Counted from the stretch's first letter, positions 9,043 through 19,164 are shown. The stretch: DNA of 64,000 nt from CBDUXT01 sp965371245 (GCA_965371245.1 CBDUXT010000022.1:1-64000); one strand, 5' to 3'. Made by a program: numbers and translations. The notes: generated by a model from the sequence alone, not told the origin.

Positions 9043-10222
9043 CACGCCTCCCCGCGTCGTTCACGTGGTTCACTCACTCGAAGGAGGTGGGACGGAGCAC
9101 ATGCTGGTGAAGCTTCTGCGGGCATTTGATCCGTCGCGACTCCGCCACTGCGTGATCACGCTTCGATCGGCGGGCGCGCTCTCTGCTCTTCTCCCCGACC
9201 ACGTGGCCTGTCGCGCACTCGACGCCCGTGGACGATCCCAAACAACGGCTCTACGCCTGGCGGGCACGGTCCGCAGAAGCCAGGCCTGCGTCCTTCACGC
9301 CCGGAACACCGGCTGCTGGGCCGACGCGACGACCGCACGGCTGCTCGCTCCGCGCTGCCGGCTGATTCTTGGATTCCACGGACTCGAACACGACGGCGGG
9401 TTTAGCGCCAAGCAAACGCGTTGGGCCGGACGGGCGCAGCGCCTGGGCGCATCGTTCACGAGTGTATCCCTGGCGGGCCGCGATCAGCTTCGCGAGCAAG
9501 CCCACGTCGCCGACCGACGCATCACGCTTTTGCGAAACGGAATCGACACCCCTCGCCTTGGGGTGACCGACCCGAACATCAGGCGCCGCACCCGCGCCGA
9601 GTTCGGCTTCGATGACACTTCGTTTGTGGTGGGCGCCGTCGGGAGCCTCACGCCGGTGAAGGGGCACTCGGTTCTCATCGAAGCCGTGAAACAGTTGGCC
9701 GCCCGGTTCCACAGCGTGCGTCTTCTGCTCGTCGGCGACGGCCCTCTTCACCAAGCTCTCATCCAACAGGCCGCACAGGCTGGAATCGGCGACCGCGTCC
9801 GCCTCGCCGGGCGGCGTGATAACATCCCCAGCCTGCTGGCGGCGATGGACGCCTTTGCGTGCAGCAGCCTGTCGGAAGGAATGAGTAACGCGCTCCTGGA
9901 AGCGATGGCGTCGGGTCTACCCGTCGTCGCCACGGACGTCGGCGACAATGCGGTCGTGGTCCGCGACGGGACCGATGGACTGATTGTCCCGGCCGGGTCC
10001 GCAGACGCCATCCAACAAGCCCTCGCGACGCTGGTGAGAGACCACGAAGTTCGCGAACGCCTTGCGAAAGCGGCAAGAACGCGCGCCGCTTCTTTTGACT
10101 TCGATCAGACAGTTCGCGCCTACGAGGCGTACTACCTGCGTCTTTCCCGGGATCGAGCAGCGCCGGGCGCCGGCACCGTCGTGGACGGAAGGCATGTGAC
10201 CGTTGCAACGCAGCTCACGTAG
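9032..10222 (+). CDS. Glycosyltransferase family 4
   Basis: 396 residues from the ATG at 9032, which overlaps the end of the O-antigen-ligase-like gene by 11 nt; the upstream extension to 8855 is just that gene in another frame. The N-terminus VVHVVHSLEGGGTEHMLVKLL is the acceptor-side GT-B start. The donor domain has VVGAVGSLTPVKGHSVLIEA, LLLVGDGPL and the GT4 E-x7-E motif in SLSEGMSNALLEAMASGLPVVATDVGDN. Retaining, nucleotide-sugar dependent, at the cytoplasmic face of the membrane. It resembles PEP-CTERM/exosortase-associated sugar transferases, but no exosortase is in the window. Confidence 0.88.
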   Translation: MTFDTPPRVVHVVHSLEGGGTEHMLVKLLRAFDPSRLRHCVITLRSAGALSALLPDHVACRALDARGRSQTTALRLAGTVRRSQACVLHARNTGCWADATTARLLAPRCRLILGFHGLEHDGGFSAKQTRWAGRAQRLGASFTSVSLAGRDQLREQAHVADRRITLLRNGIDTPRLGVTDPNIRRRTRAEFGFDDTSFVVGAVGSLTPVKGHSVLIEAVKQLAARFHSVRLLLVGDGPLHQALIQQAAQAGIGDRVRLAGRRDNIPSLLAAMDAFACSSLSEGMSNALLEAMASGLPVVATDVGDNAVVVRDGTDGLIVPAGSADAIQQALATLVRDHEVRERLAKAARTRAASFDFDQTVRAYEAYYLRLSRDRAAPGAGTVVDGRHVTVATQLT

Positions 10223-10529
10223 ATCGTCCTCGTCCGTCGCCTACCCCCGGATTCGACTCCCTTTACCGGACCCAACGTAGGCTCGACCGCATCAGCGGAA
10301 TCAAGCTTTGCCTAGTCCAATAACTACGGGCTTGGCGAAGAACCCGGGCACGACGGAAGCGTGGAAGCGGGAATCTTCTTTGGCCTCAAGGACCGCATAA
10401 CTAAGTCCGAAAAAACAGGAGCCCGGTTTCTTGGGAGCCCAGCGGCTCCGTCCGCGCCTTGAATCGTCGCGTCGGGCCGATTTCGATCTGACGCCAGACC
10501 GTTGGCAGCGTTCACAAAACAGGCAACCT

Positions 10530-12362
10530 GTGACCAGACAACCCGACCCACAAGATCGTTCTCGAGCCAAGAGCAACCCGGGTGTGGCACGTCCGGACTC
10601 GTTCAGCGAGGACGATCGGCCATTGGCCGAGATTCGCAAGAACATCCACGACGCCCTGCGAATGGTGTCCATGCATCGGTGGGCGTTCTTCGTTCCCTTC
10701 AGCGTCGTCACATGCACGGCCTTCATCCTTAGCTTGTCCTACCCGAGAACCTACCGCGCGAGCACGACCTTCGAGCGCCGCGATGACCCGGTCATGTTGA
10801 GCCTTCAGACGTCGGCGGCGGCGATGGGGTTCAAACAATTCCGCAGCACCGTCGTCCGTGATCTTCGCTCCGCCGCGTATATGAGCGAAGTGGTCCAGGA
10901 GCTCGGGCTCCCCGGCGTGGACGAACGCACTGAAGATGGCGCGTTGACGGAGGCTGCCGATCATCGACGAACGGCGCTCGCCCGTTCATTGGCCGGGACG
11001 CTCAGCGTTCGAGTCACCTCGCCGAGCGTTCAGTTGGACATAATCACCATCACCTATACGGGTCCGGACCCGGCCATCGGTCGCAAGCTCGTGGACCAGG
11101 CCAAGCGAACCTACATCCGGCGCACCATGAAATGGATCCACGACGACTTCCTCACGCGCCAACGGGAGTATTTCCAGCAGGAGGCGACGGAGGCCCAGCG
11201 AGAGCTCCTCGTAGCACGAAGGCAGGAGCAGGACCTTCGATTGGAGAATCCGCTCGTCGATCCGGCCAACCCCGCGACCATATCGCTCAAGCTCGCACAG
11301 CTCGACATGGAGCGCCGTCGGCTGTTGCTTCGCCAGCGGGAATATCGGGCAGATCGTTCCGCGATAGAGCAGATGCTCGCTGCGGTCGAAACAGCAACGG
11401 TGGACAGACTCGGCGTCTTGGACAAGGAAAAGCCCATCACCACACAGACCCCGCTTAGCGCGGAGGCGCGGGCACTCACCGCCCGCATACGCACGCTCGA
11501 TAACCAGGTGGCGAACCTACGGACCACCCGCGGGATGACCGGCCAGCATCCCGAGGTGGTATCTATCCTGAAAGAGCGTGCCGCCCTGACCCGCCGGCTT
11601 GAGCAGCCGCGCGACCGCGACCAAGAGGCGATTTTCGTTGCCTTGCCGCCTGCCGTCGCCACAACAACACCGATCGACTTGGCGGCCAGACGCGAACGGG
11701 CGAGACTGCTCACTCAACTTGCCGCGCAGGAAGACAAACTCAAGGAAATCGACATCAGCCTGCAAACGAACCAGCTCAACAGTGAGGAGCATGCCCACGC
11801 CAAGGATCTCTTTGCCCAGAAACAAACCGAATTCGCCGAGCTGCTCGGCGACATCACACAGGCCGGGCAACGACAGCGAAAGGCACTGGCAACCGTTGCC
11901 TCGATCCAACCCGCGATCACGGCGTTCGAGCGAGGGCGCCTGTTGCTCTTTTCCGAAGGATCCCCAGCGCGAGGCGGAAGCCGTCCCATTTCGCCGAAGG
12001 CCTCAACGGTTGTGCTCCTGGCGCTCTTTTCCGGACTCGCCACGGGGATCGTCTTCGTGGTGCTTGCCGAGGTCTTCGATCACGTCTTTCGGACGTCGAG
12101 CCAGGTTGCGCGGGGCCTGGGCCTGCCCCTGCTCGAATCCATTGACGAGATCGTGACAGCACACGACCGGCGCCGCCGGCTCCTGCAGCGAGCCGTCCTG
12201 ACACCGATCGTCGTGACCTGCTTTGTCACGCTGACCGTCTTGACGGGGGCGATGGCCTATCTGAGCATCGAGCGACCGGCCACCTTTGAGAAGCTCCGCA
12301 AGTTCCCCGAGGCGGCGATCCACCTCTTCGCCGGTGAGCCGCCCTCATCAAAGAACTCCTAA
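10530..12362 (+). CDS. Polysaccharide chain-length determinant (Wzz/GumC-like), no kinase domain
   Basis: About 610 residues. The N-terminal cytoplasmic segment is followed by TM1 around WAFFVPFSVVTCTAFILSL, a PRTYRASTTFE start of the Wzz fold, a long periplasmic coiled coil (EATEAQRELLVARRQEQ; ARRERARLLTQLAAQEDKL), a second membrane segment (TVVLLALFSGLATGIVFVVL) and an additional C-terminal one around TPIVVTCFVTLTVLTGAMAYL. No Walker A/B BY-kinase domain is visible. I chose GTG at 10530; the frame is open from 10431 and an ATG occurs at 10662. The 307-nt gap before it (10223-10529) shows no gene. Likely controls length or export of the glycan made by the upstream genes. Confidence 0.78.
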   Translation: MTRQPDPQDRSRAKSNPGVARPDSFSEDDRPLAEIRKNIHDALRMVSMHRWAFFVPFSVVTCTAFILSLSYPRTYRASTTFERRDDPVMLSLQTSAAAMGFKQFRSTVVRDLRSAAYMSEVVQELGLPGVDERTEDGALTEAADHRRTALARSLAGTLSVRVTSPSVQLDIITITYTGPDPAIGRKLVDQAKRTYIRRTMKWIHDDFLTRQREYFQQEATEAQRELLVARRQEQDLRLENPLVDPANPATISLKLAQLDMERRRLLLRQREYRADRSAIEQMLAAVETATVDRLGVLDKEKPITTQTPLSAEARALTARIRTLDNQVANLRTTRGMTGQHPEVVSILKERAALTRRLEQPRDRDQEAIFVALPPAVATTTPIDLAARRERARLLTQLAAQEDKLKEIDISLQTNQLNSEEHAHAKDLFAQKQTEFAELLGDITQAGQRQRKALATVASIQPAITAFERGRLLLFSEGSPARGGSRPISPKASTVVLLALFSGLATGIVFVVLAEVFDHVFRTSSQVARGLGLPLLESIDEIVTAHDRRRRLLQRAVLTPIVVTCFVTLTVLTGAMAYLSIERPATFEKLRKFPEAAIHLFAGEPPSSKNS

Positions 12363-12521
12363 CCCTCAAACCCGACGCCGACCGACATCGGCGAAGACAG
12401 TGCTGGGAGGACCGTTTTTCGCTTGCGACTGGTGCTGCCATTACGATATGCCCAGGCGAAAGCATTACAACGCCCCAAGCCAAAGCGTGCTGTGTGCCGA
12501 CACCTTACCTGATCGGTAGGC

Positions 12522-12572
12522 TGGACCGCCGGCGATGAAGCTTGCTGGGCGTGTGCCCCTTTGCGCGGTCCA
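12522..12572 (+). other. Possible structured leader upstream of smc
   Basis: 12363-12689 holds no gene. Within it TGGACCGC (12522-12529) pairs perfectly with GCGGTCCA (12565-12572), enclosing a second perfect stem GGGC-GTGT-GCCC (12547-12558). This could be a terminator remnant of the polysaccharide operon, a small RNA or a chance stem in GC-rich DNA. There is no T-tract behind it. Confidence 0.25.
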
Positions 12573-12689
12573 CGCCCGATGGTAGACTCCCTCCGGTCTT
12601 GTAGCCCGCAAAGGCCGGGACGTCAGCACGTGGCATCACGGACGCCAGGGAAGGCGAGCCGTCAAAGGTACATGGAGGTTTCCCCACCG

Positions 12690-15600
12690 ATGCACCTAAA
12701 GCGAATCAGCATCTGCGGCTTCAAGAGTTTCTGCGACCGCGCCGACTTCGACTTCGGACCGGGCGTGACCTGCATCGTAGGCCCCAACGGCTGCGGAAAG
12801 AGCAACCTCGTCGATGCCTTCAAATGGGTCTTGGGTGAACAATCCGCCCGCTCCCTCCGCGGTCGGCAGATGGCCGACATGATCTTCAACGGCTCGAGCA
12901 CGCGCCGGAGCAGCAGCGTGGCCCAGGTCGATCTGGTCTTCGACAACACCGATCGCTCCTTGGACTACGACGCCGACGACGTCGTCGTCTCGCGCAAGCT
13001 CTACCGCTCCGGCGACAGCGAGTACCTGCTCAACCAGGCGCCGGCCCGTCTGAAGGACGTTCGCGATCTGTTCATGGACACCGGCGTGGGCGTCGATGCC
13101 TACTCGGTCGTCGAGCAGGGCCGGGTCGATAGCTTGTTGCAAAGCAGCCCCACCGAACGGCGCATCATTTTCGAAGAGGCGGCCGGGATCAGTAAGTACA
13201 AGGCCCGGCGGCGCGAGGCCGAGCGCAAGCTCGAACGCACCCAACAAAACCTGTTGCGCATCGAGGACATCATTCAGGAACTCGAGAAGCGCCTCCGCAG
13301 TGTGAAACTTCAGGCCGGAAAGGCCCGTAGCTACAAACAGCTTGAAGATCGCCTCAACGAGCTTCGGTCCAGCTACGCCCTCGCGGAGTTCCACCGCTTC
13401 ACGGACGAAATCGCTCGTTTGACAACCGAGGCGCACGGGCAGACCGATTGTGTCACCAGCCTCAAGACCGAAATCGACCGTCACGGCGCGCAGGAAGCGG
13501 AAATGGTCACTCGCCTCGATCGCCTGGCGGAGGACATTAACGCGGCCGACAGCAGCTTCGTCCAGACCAAGTCCGAACTGCTCGCCCGAGAGGAACGGAT
13601 CGAGACCGCCCGCGGGCGAGCCGAAGAACAACGGGTGCTCCTCGAACGGGTCCGCGAACGCCATGCGGCCGACTCGTCCCGCATCGAGGAGTGCCGGCGC
13701 GAGCTAGCGTCGCTGCAGGAGTCGGCCGCCACCTTGGAGACGGAATCCGCCGAGCTGCGCGCATGCGTCGAGCAGATCACCGAACGCGACCGCGCGTTGG
13801 CACGAGAGCTCACCCAGTCCCAGGCCGTCCTGGAAGACGAAAAGGCCGGCATCATCGAGCTTCTCCGCCGCAGCGCCCGGCTGCACAACGAGATTATCCG
13901 CCTCAACACCCACCGCGAATCGCTGGTCGGCCAGAAGGGCCGTCTCTCGGAGCGCGACGCCATGCTGACCTCGGAACTCGGCACGACGCTGGAGCAACGG
14001 GTCCAGCTCGATCGCCGGATCCATGAGCTGGACAGTCTCATCGCGGAGGAGACGGAGAAGCTCGAGGAGAAGAAGACGGAGGCCGCACGCGTGGACACCC
14101 TCCGCCAGCGGCTCATCGACGGGATCGCCGAGGCCAAGCAGCAGCGCAGCGCGATGGCGTCGCGCCGTGAACTGCTCGAAGACCTGCAGCAGCGTATGGA
14201 GGGCGTTGGCGTCGCGGCCCGCCGCATCCTGGACCGCAAGCGATCCGAAGAGCCGTCTGCCGCGCTGCAACAAATCGAAGGCCTGGTGGCCGATGTCTTC
14301 GAGACGGACGTCGCCCAGGCCGCCGTGATCGAGGCCGCCTTGGGCGAAGCAGCGAAGGCCTTGGTCGTCACGCACGGCGGCGCCCTTTTGACCGACGAGG
14401 AGCTCTTCGGCGATCTTCCCGGTCGCCTGGACATGCTCTGTCTCGATCGGCTCCCTCCTGTCATCAACGAACACGACTTTCGGGAAGCACCGGGTTTCGC
14501 CGCCCGCGCGATCGACATGGTTCGCTACGACGACCGATTCGACCACCTCGCCAGACATTTGCTCGGTAAGACCGTCGTCGTCGAAACATTGGCAGTGGCC
14601 ATGGCGATGGCGGACCACGACGTCGCCGGCCACCGATTCGTGACGCTCGCCGGCGAAGTGGTTGAGTCGGACGGCTCGGTTCGAATCGGCCCGCCATCGA
14701 CCGGCGTCGGGCTGATCTCTCGTCGTAGCGAGCTGCGTGAGATCGCGACCCAGGCGACCACGCTGGAAACGCGCATCAGCACGTTGCACGATCAGCTCAA
14801 CCGCACGCAGGCGGAAGCGGGGCATCTTGACGGCGTGCAACAAGAGCTTCGAACGGCCATCTACGAGTCCAACACCGCCAGGGTTGAGGCGAACGCCGCG
14901 CTGCAAAACATCACCGAGACGATCAACCGGCTCACGCGGGAGCAGCCACTGATCGCCCAGGAGGTTGCGCTTCTCGAACAAGAGATCGGCGAGGTCCACG
15001 AGCGGAGCGCCAGCGAGGGGAAAACGCTCGCCCAGACCGAGGCGGAGAACACGCAAAGAGAGTCACTGGTCGCCCAACATCAGGCGAGAATCGACGACGT
15101 CGTCGCGAGCCGACAAGCCGTGCAGGAAGAACTGACGCAGGCCAAGGTCAGCGCGGGACAACTGGCCGAAAAACGATCCGCGGCGATAGAGAAGGCGACG
15201 GCGACTCAGCGAGTGACCCACGAGCTTGAGAACACTCTGGCGAATGCCGAACGCGACGCCGAGGAGTGCGAAAGCCGTATTGCCGACGCAGCCAAAGCGA
15301 TCGCGCAAGGGCAAGAGGATCTCGCGTCCCTCCGAGAACGAATCGACCACCAGGAAGCCAGATGCACCGAGCTTCGGCGCGGTCGAGAAGGGCTCCGTAG
15401 CGAGCAGGAAATGCTGGCCGCCACGATCAAGAGCGCGCGCCAACGCCTGGAAGAAGCGGAGAGACGGGTCCACGAACATGAAATGGCGCTCGCGCAGACG
15501 AACGTGCGCCGCGACGACCTGGTCTCGCGCATCGCCGATGAACTCGACATCAACCTGATCGAGCGGCACGAAGCGTACCAGCACGAAGAGCAGGATTGGG

Positions 15601-16259
15601 CCGAGGTCGAAACGGAAATTGCCGAGCTGCGACGCAAGCTGGATCGCCTCGGCAACGTCAACCTCGACGCCATCAAAGAGCTGGAAGAGCTCGAGGCCCG
15701 CCACCAGTTCCTGACCACTCAGCGGGACGACCTGACCACCTCACATCGGCAACTCGAGCAGCTTATCGAGCGGCTCAACGCCGAATCGCGCGACCGCTTC
15801 GAGAAGCACTTCCAGGAAATCCGCGAAAACTTCCGGGCTCTGTTCCGCAAGCTGTTCGGCGGCGGGCGGGCCGACATCATCCTCGAAGACCCCAACGACG
15901 TGCTGGAGTGCGGCATCGAAATTGTCGCCCAACCCCCGGGCAAAGAGCTTCAAGCCATCTCTTTGATGTCGGGTGGGGAAAAATCGCTGACCGCGATCGC
16001 TCTGCTCATGAGCATCTTCAAGTGCCGACCGGCCCCCTTCGCTATCCTCGACGAGGTGGATGCGGCGCTCGACGAGGCCAACAACGAACGCTTCAACCGC
16101 ATCATCCAGGAGTTCGTCACCGAGGCCCAGTTCCTGCTCATCACGCACTCCAAGTGGACCATGAACATCGCCGACCGGCTCTACGGCATCACCATGCAGG
16201 AGCCGGGCATCTCCACGCGCGTCAGCGTCGAGTTCGAAGGCAAGTCCGAGGTGGCATAG
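12690..16259 (+). CDS. smc: Chromosome segregation protein SMC
   Basis: 1189 residues from the ATG at 12690 (MHLKRISICGFKSF), with GGAGG eleven bases upstream; an in-frame ATG at 12672 is possible. Walker A is GPNGCGKSN at about residue 32-40. Long coiled coils flank a hinge in the middle (LLEDLQQRMEGVGVAARRIL through ISRRSELREIA). The C-terminal signature is LMSGGEKSLTAIALLMSIFK and Walker B is PFAILDEVDAALDEANNERF. This is the condensin ATPase that compacts and segregates the chromosome with ScpA/ScpB, neither of which is nearby. Strong antisense open frames here are shadows. Confidence 0.97.
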   Translation: MHLKRISICGFKSFCDRADFDFGPGVTCIVGPNGCGKSNLVDAFKWVLGEQSARSLRGRQMADMIFNGSSTRRSSSVAQVDLVFDNTDRSLDYDADDVVVSRKLYRSGDSEYLLNQAPARLKDVRDLFMDTGVGVDAYSVVEQGRVDSLLQSSPTERRIIFEEAAGISKYKARRREAERKLERTQQNLLRIEDIIQELEKRLRSVKLQAGKARSYKQLEDRLNELRSSYALAEFHRFTDEIARLTTEAHGQTDCVTSLKTEIDRHGAQEAEMVTRLDRLAEDINAADSSFVQTKSELLAREERIETARGRAEEQRVLLERVRERHAADSSRIEECRRELASLQESAATLETESAELRACVEQITERDRALARELTQSQAVLEDEKAGIIELLRRSARLHNEIIRLNTHRESLVGQKGRLSERDAMLTSELGTTLEQRVQLDRRIHELDSLIAEETEKLEEKKTEAARVDTLRQRLIDGIAEAKQQRSAMASRRELLEDLQQRMEGVGVAARRILDRKRSEEPSAALQQIEGLVADVFETDVAQAAVIEAALGEAAKALVVTHGGALLTDEELFGDLPGRLDMLCLDRLPPVINEHDFREAPGFAARAIDMVRYDDRFDHLARHLLGKTVVVETLAVAMAMADHDVAGHRFVTLAGEVVESDGSVRIGPPSTGVGLISRRSELREIATQATTLETRISTLHDQLNRTQAEAGHLDGVQQELRTAIYESNTARVEANAALQNITETINRLTREQPLIAQEVALLEQEIGEVHERSASEGKTLAQTEAENTQRESLVAQHQARIDDVVASRQAVQEELTQAKVSAGQLAEKRSAAIEKATATQRVTHELENTLANAERDAEECESRIADAAKAIAQGQEDLASLRERIDHQEARCTELRRGREGLRSEQEMLAATIKSARQRLEEAERRVHEHEMALAQTNVRRDDLVSRIADELDINLIERHEAYQHEEQDWAEVETEIAELRRKLDRLGNVNLDAIKELEELEARHQFLTTQRDDLTTSHRQLEQLIERLNAESRDRFEKHFQEIRENFRALFRKLFGGGRADIILEDPNDVLECGIEIVAQPPGKELQAISLMSGGEKSLTAIALLMSIFKCRPAPFAILDEVDAALDEANNERFNRIIQEFVTEAQFLLITHSKWTMNIADRLYGITMQEPGISTRVSVEFEGKSEVA

Positions 16260-16317
16260 CACACCGCTTCCCCCGACCGTCCAGTTCTTCGTTACACGTC
16301 GGGCGATTGGTGATCCG

Positions 16318-16475
16318 AACCGCGCCCGTAAGGAAGCGGTGGTCCGTGCCAAGACCGGTGGGTGGCCGACCTCTTTAGAGATGGGGGATTCGAATGGTCA
16401 CCGGATCCGCCTCGCCACAGCCAAAGCCATGAGCCACCCAACCCACAAGTTTTCGAGCGGCGATGGGCTAGCGGC
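16318..16475. repeat. Half of repeat R2 followed by repeat R1 (copy B)
   Basis: The gap 16260-16612 has no gene. 16318-16340 is the left half of R2 (core CCCGTAAGGAAGCGGT), without the right half seen at 59.7 and 61.4 kb. It runs into an R1 copy at 16359-16443 with ends GGTGGCC and GAGCCACCCAACC. Similarity to the 58-kb copy continues to about 16475 (AAGTTTTCGAGCGGCGATGG against AAGGTTACGAGTGACGATGC). R2 and R1 also adjoin at 59.6 kb. Confidence 0.65.
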
Positions 16476-16612
16476 CCATTCGGCGATCCCGCTCTAACCG
16501 AGCCGCTTGTCGATAGTTGTCATCCCCTGCCATGACAGGATCCGCCTGCTGGGTATCATTTGGATTGCGCCGGATTCGATCGGAAAAACCCGCGTCACTC
16601 AGGAGCCTGACC

Positions 16613-18466
16613 ATGCGTCCATTCCATCATAGAAATGTGTTGTTCGCAGGAGGCCTGCTGGTTGCGATGGCGACCGGTGTCGGATGCTCGTCACAAGCGA
16701 CGCGGCTGGTAGCAACAGCGCCGGCCTCCACCCACGGCGCGGGGGACTTCGTCACCACGCCGGATCGTTACCTGGCCCACATCGCCCTGCTCGCTCACGA
16801 CGAACTCGAGGGGCGCGGCACGGGGTCGAAGGGGATCGATCTGGCGGCCGGCTACATCGCCGGTCAATACGCGGCGGCCGGCTTGGAGCCGGGCGGACCC
16901 GATGGAACCTACTTTCAGGAGTTCACCATCGGCGGACGGACGGAACTCAAGGATGCCACTGATCTGGCATTCGAGGGAGCGGACGCCAAGGCAACCCTTC
17001 AGACCGATTATGTCCCCTTCGGATTCTCGAGCCAGGCTTCCTTCGCCGGGAACGTGGTCTTTGTCGGGTACGGCATTGTCAACCCGGACGAAAACCACGA
17101 CGACTACGCCGGCGTCGATGTCAGCGGCAAAGTCGCCCTGATGCTACGACGCGACCCGGCCGGCTGGAACGGCGGAAGGACCACGCACGCCCGGTTCGAC
17201 ACCAAGATTAAGCTCGCCGCTGAAAAAGGCGCGGCCGCCGTTCTGATCGTCAACAAGGACCCCGGCGAGGACGGAATCGACGGATTGATGCGCTTTCGCT
17301 CTCGTGGGACGGACCACGGTCTGCCGGCCTATCACGTCAAGCGAACGCTGGTGGATACGCTTCTGGCCGCGGGCGGTCTTGCCTCCATCACGGAGCTTCA
17401 GACCGCGCTAGATGAAAAAGGCAGCGGCGTATCGGCCGAGCTGAAGGGCGTCGGCGCGCGGGGGACGGTTTCCTATGAGGCCGACGAGATGCTCGCACGC
17501 AACGTCATCGGCCTCCTGCCCGGCAACGGTCCACAGGCAAGCGAATACGTGGTGATCGGCGGCCACTACGATCATCTCGGCAACCGCAACGACCGCATTC
17601 ACAACGGCGCGGACGACAACGCCTCCGGCACGGCCGGGGTCATCGAGCTGGCACGCGCCCTTGCGAACACACCGCGGCGCAATCGAAGTGTGTTGTTCAT
17701 GGCATTCACCGGCGAGGAGATGGGCCTGCTCGGCAGCAAGCACTTCGTCGAGTCGCCAACCGTCGAACGCGGCTCGATCGCGGCGATGATCAACATGGAC
17801 ATGATCGGGCGGCTCGACAACGAAGACCATATGAACATGCTGGCCGTGCAGGGACTGGGCACCGGCGATTCATTCCCGGGCATCATCGAACGACACGCAC
17901 CGGCGCTGGGTCTCCCCTATCTGCCCGACCAAAGCGCCAAAGGGCCGAGCGACCACGCCCCCTTCTACGACGCCGGCGTGCCGTCGCTGTTTTTCTTCAC
18001 CGGGGTCCACTCCGACTACCACCGCCCGGGTGACGACACGGGCAAGATCAACGCGGAAGGCGCGGTCCGCATCGTCGAGCTGGTCTATCGAACGGCCGTG
18101 GACATTGTCAACGCGACCGACACACCGCAGTACGCCGAAGTGAACGAGCCGGCCGTCATCTTTCGCACCGCGAGTTCAACCGGTCGCAGTCGCGGCGTGA
18201 CCATGGGCATCATGCCCGATTCGGACGACGAATCGGACGCCCCGGGCTGGCGCGTTGCCCAGGTAATACCCGACGGTGCGGCCGACAAGGCGGGTATGCG
18301 CGACGGCGACCGCATCCTGAAAATCGACGGGCAAGACATCGACGGCTTCGGTGCCTATCGCACGGCCACCCGAGACAAATCACCCGGCGACACCATCGAC
18401 GTGGTCATCCTGCGTCATGGCAAGGAACTGACGCTGGCGCTAACGCTGGCAGGCCGCGGCGGGTAG
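16613..18466 (+). CDS. M28 family zinc aminopeptidase, PA insert, C-terminal PDZ, lipoprotein signal
   Basis: 617 residues from the ATG at 16613, chosen for AGGAG seven bases upstream and because it starts a clean signal peptide: basic MRPFHHRN, hydrophobic LFAGGLLVAMATG, then GCSS (lipobox-like, VGC). A PA-type domain (residues ~120-260) precedes the di-zinc catalytic core: VIGGHYDHLG, GADDNASGTA, FTGEEMGLLGS, NMDMIGR and SDHAPFYDAGVPSLFFFTG supply the His/Asp/Glu ligands and the general base. A PDZ domain (GWRVAQVIPDGAADKAGMRDGD) closes the protein. Probable membrane-anchored exopeptidase digesting peptides outside the cytoplasm. Monocistronic. Confidence 0.92.
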   Translation: MRPFHHRNVLFAGGLLVAMATGVGCSSQATRLVATAPASTHGAGDFVTTPDRYLAHIALLAHDELEGRGTGSKGIDLAAGYIAGQYAAAGLEPGGPDGTYFQEFTIGGRTELKDATDLAFEGADAKATLQTDYVPFGFSSQASFAGNVVFVGYGIVNPDENHDDYAGVDVSGKVALMLRRDPAGWNGGRTTHARFDTKIKLAAEKGAAAVLIVNKDPGEDGIDGLMRFRSRGTDHGLPAYHVKRTLVDTLLAAGGLASITELQTALDEKGSGVSAELKGVGARGTVSYEADEMLARNVIGLLPGNGPQASEYVVIGGHYDHLGNRNDRIHNGADDNASGTAGVIELARALANTPRRNRSVLFMAFTGEEMGLLGSKHFVESPTVERGSIAAMINMDMIGRLDNEDHMNMLAVQGLGTGDSFPGIIERHAPALGLPYLPDQSAKGPSDHAPFYDAGVPSLFFFTGVHSDYHRPGDDTGKINAEGAVRIVELVYRTAVDIVNATDTPQYAEVNEPAVIFRTASSTGRSRGVTMGIMPDSDDESDAPGWRVAQVIPDGAADKAGMRDGDRILKIDGQDIDGFGAYRTATRDKSPGDTIDVVILRHGKELTLALTLAGRGG

Positions 18467-18578
18467 TGAACATCTGTCCCGAGCCGCGGGCTTCAGACCG
18501 CGCGGACATACGGCACTTAACGACGGTCCGGTCGGCGGCGAGCCACGTTGGCTGACCCACTCGGTTGAAGGCCTACCA

Positions 18579-18809
18579 GTGACCGACGAACCTGTCACGA
18601 TTAGCCTTAGAAGAGCTCAGGCGCTCGTACTTTTCGAATGGCTCAGCCGCTGTGACGACGAAGAGTCCTTGCCCTTCTGGGATCCGTCGGAACAGAAAGT
18701 GCTCTGGATCCTCACGGGGCAGTTGGAGAAGGTTCTTGTAGAACCGTTGCAGCAAGACTATGGGCAAATCATAGAAAGAGCACGGAAGACCGTGAACCAA
18801 GAGGATTGA
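18579..18809 (+). CDS. Small conserved acidic protein, unknown function
   Basis: 76 residues, GTG start at 18579. Composition is protein-like: ISLRRAQALVLFEWLSRCDD, then WDPSEQKVLWILTGQLEKVLVEPL. I recall similar short proteins with the pattern ALVLFE(F/W)LSR ... EQ-x-VLW-x-L-x-x-x-LEK in many bacterial genomes, but know no function. No membrane segment or metal motif. Stands alone between the M28 gene and a decayed region. Confidence 0.6.
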   Translation: MTDEPVTISLRRAQALVLFEWLSRCDDEESLPFWDPSEQKVLWILTGQLEKVLVEPLQQDYGQIIERARKTVNQED

Positions 18810-18864
18810 GACGTTTCCGCAAGGAGAGGATCGCCGCATAGGGAAGGAAACGCGCGTGGCATGC

Positions 18865-19164
18865 CTAAGCGAAGCGCAGGCATGGTGACTCGTGTGACCG
18901 AGTCAGCCGTGGGTTCCAACATGCCCGCGCGCATAGCTTGCGAATGCCACCTGCCGATCGCTTGCGACAAGAACACGTCGCACTCAGTTGGTTACGGATT
19001 TGCTGCTCCAAGGTCTTCGCCGCAATTCCCGCCGTAACGGATTTCACGAGGTCGAACGTCATCGATAAACCCTTGGGCAAGAGCGTCTGCTTTGTTCGCG
19101 TCCAAACGGTCTCGCTTCGTAGCGCGTCCAGGAACTCGTGCCCAGACCAGGTCAATCCAACCGG
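18865..19164 (-). pseudogene. Remnant of a DUF2513-type protein (C-terminal part only)
   Basis: The minus-strand reading LTWSGHEFLDALRSETVW, then KGLSMTFDLVKSVTAG, matches the C-terminal pattern I know from DUF2513 proteins (LTW-x-GHEFLD-x-x-R ... W-x-K-x-K ... LTFD-x-x-K). The N-terminal half of that ~120-residue family is absent: the stop of the next gene lies only a few codons upstream. After the match the frame runs into Cys/Arg-rich sequence that is not protein-like. I see no other gene in 18810-19200. Confidence 0.5.

Noticed and set aside
10431..12362. Tyrosine autokinase (BY-kinase) fused to the Wzz-like protein
   Set aside because: No Walker A or B motif and no Tyr-rich tail follow the last membrane segment; the protein ends soon after it.
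13704..15056. Long antisense open frame of 450 codons within smc
   Set aside because: It lies wholly opposite a certain gene, has a Val/Leu/Gly/Arg-biased composition created by the complementary codons, and shows no domain pattern. The same applies to the long minus-strand frames at 32334-33680, 35796-37322 and 37563-38918.
16383..16400. Possible tRNA T-arm (GGATTCGAAT)
   Set aside because: The sequence is part of repeat R1, where the surrounding bases do not form a cloverleaf and the other copies lose the T-loop match.
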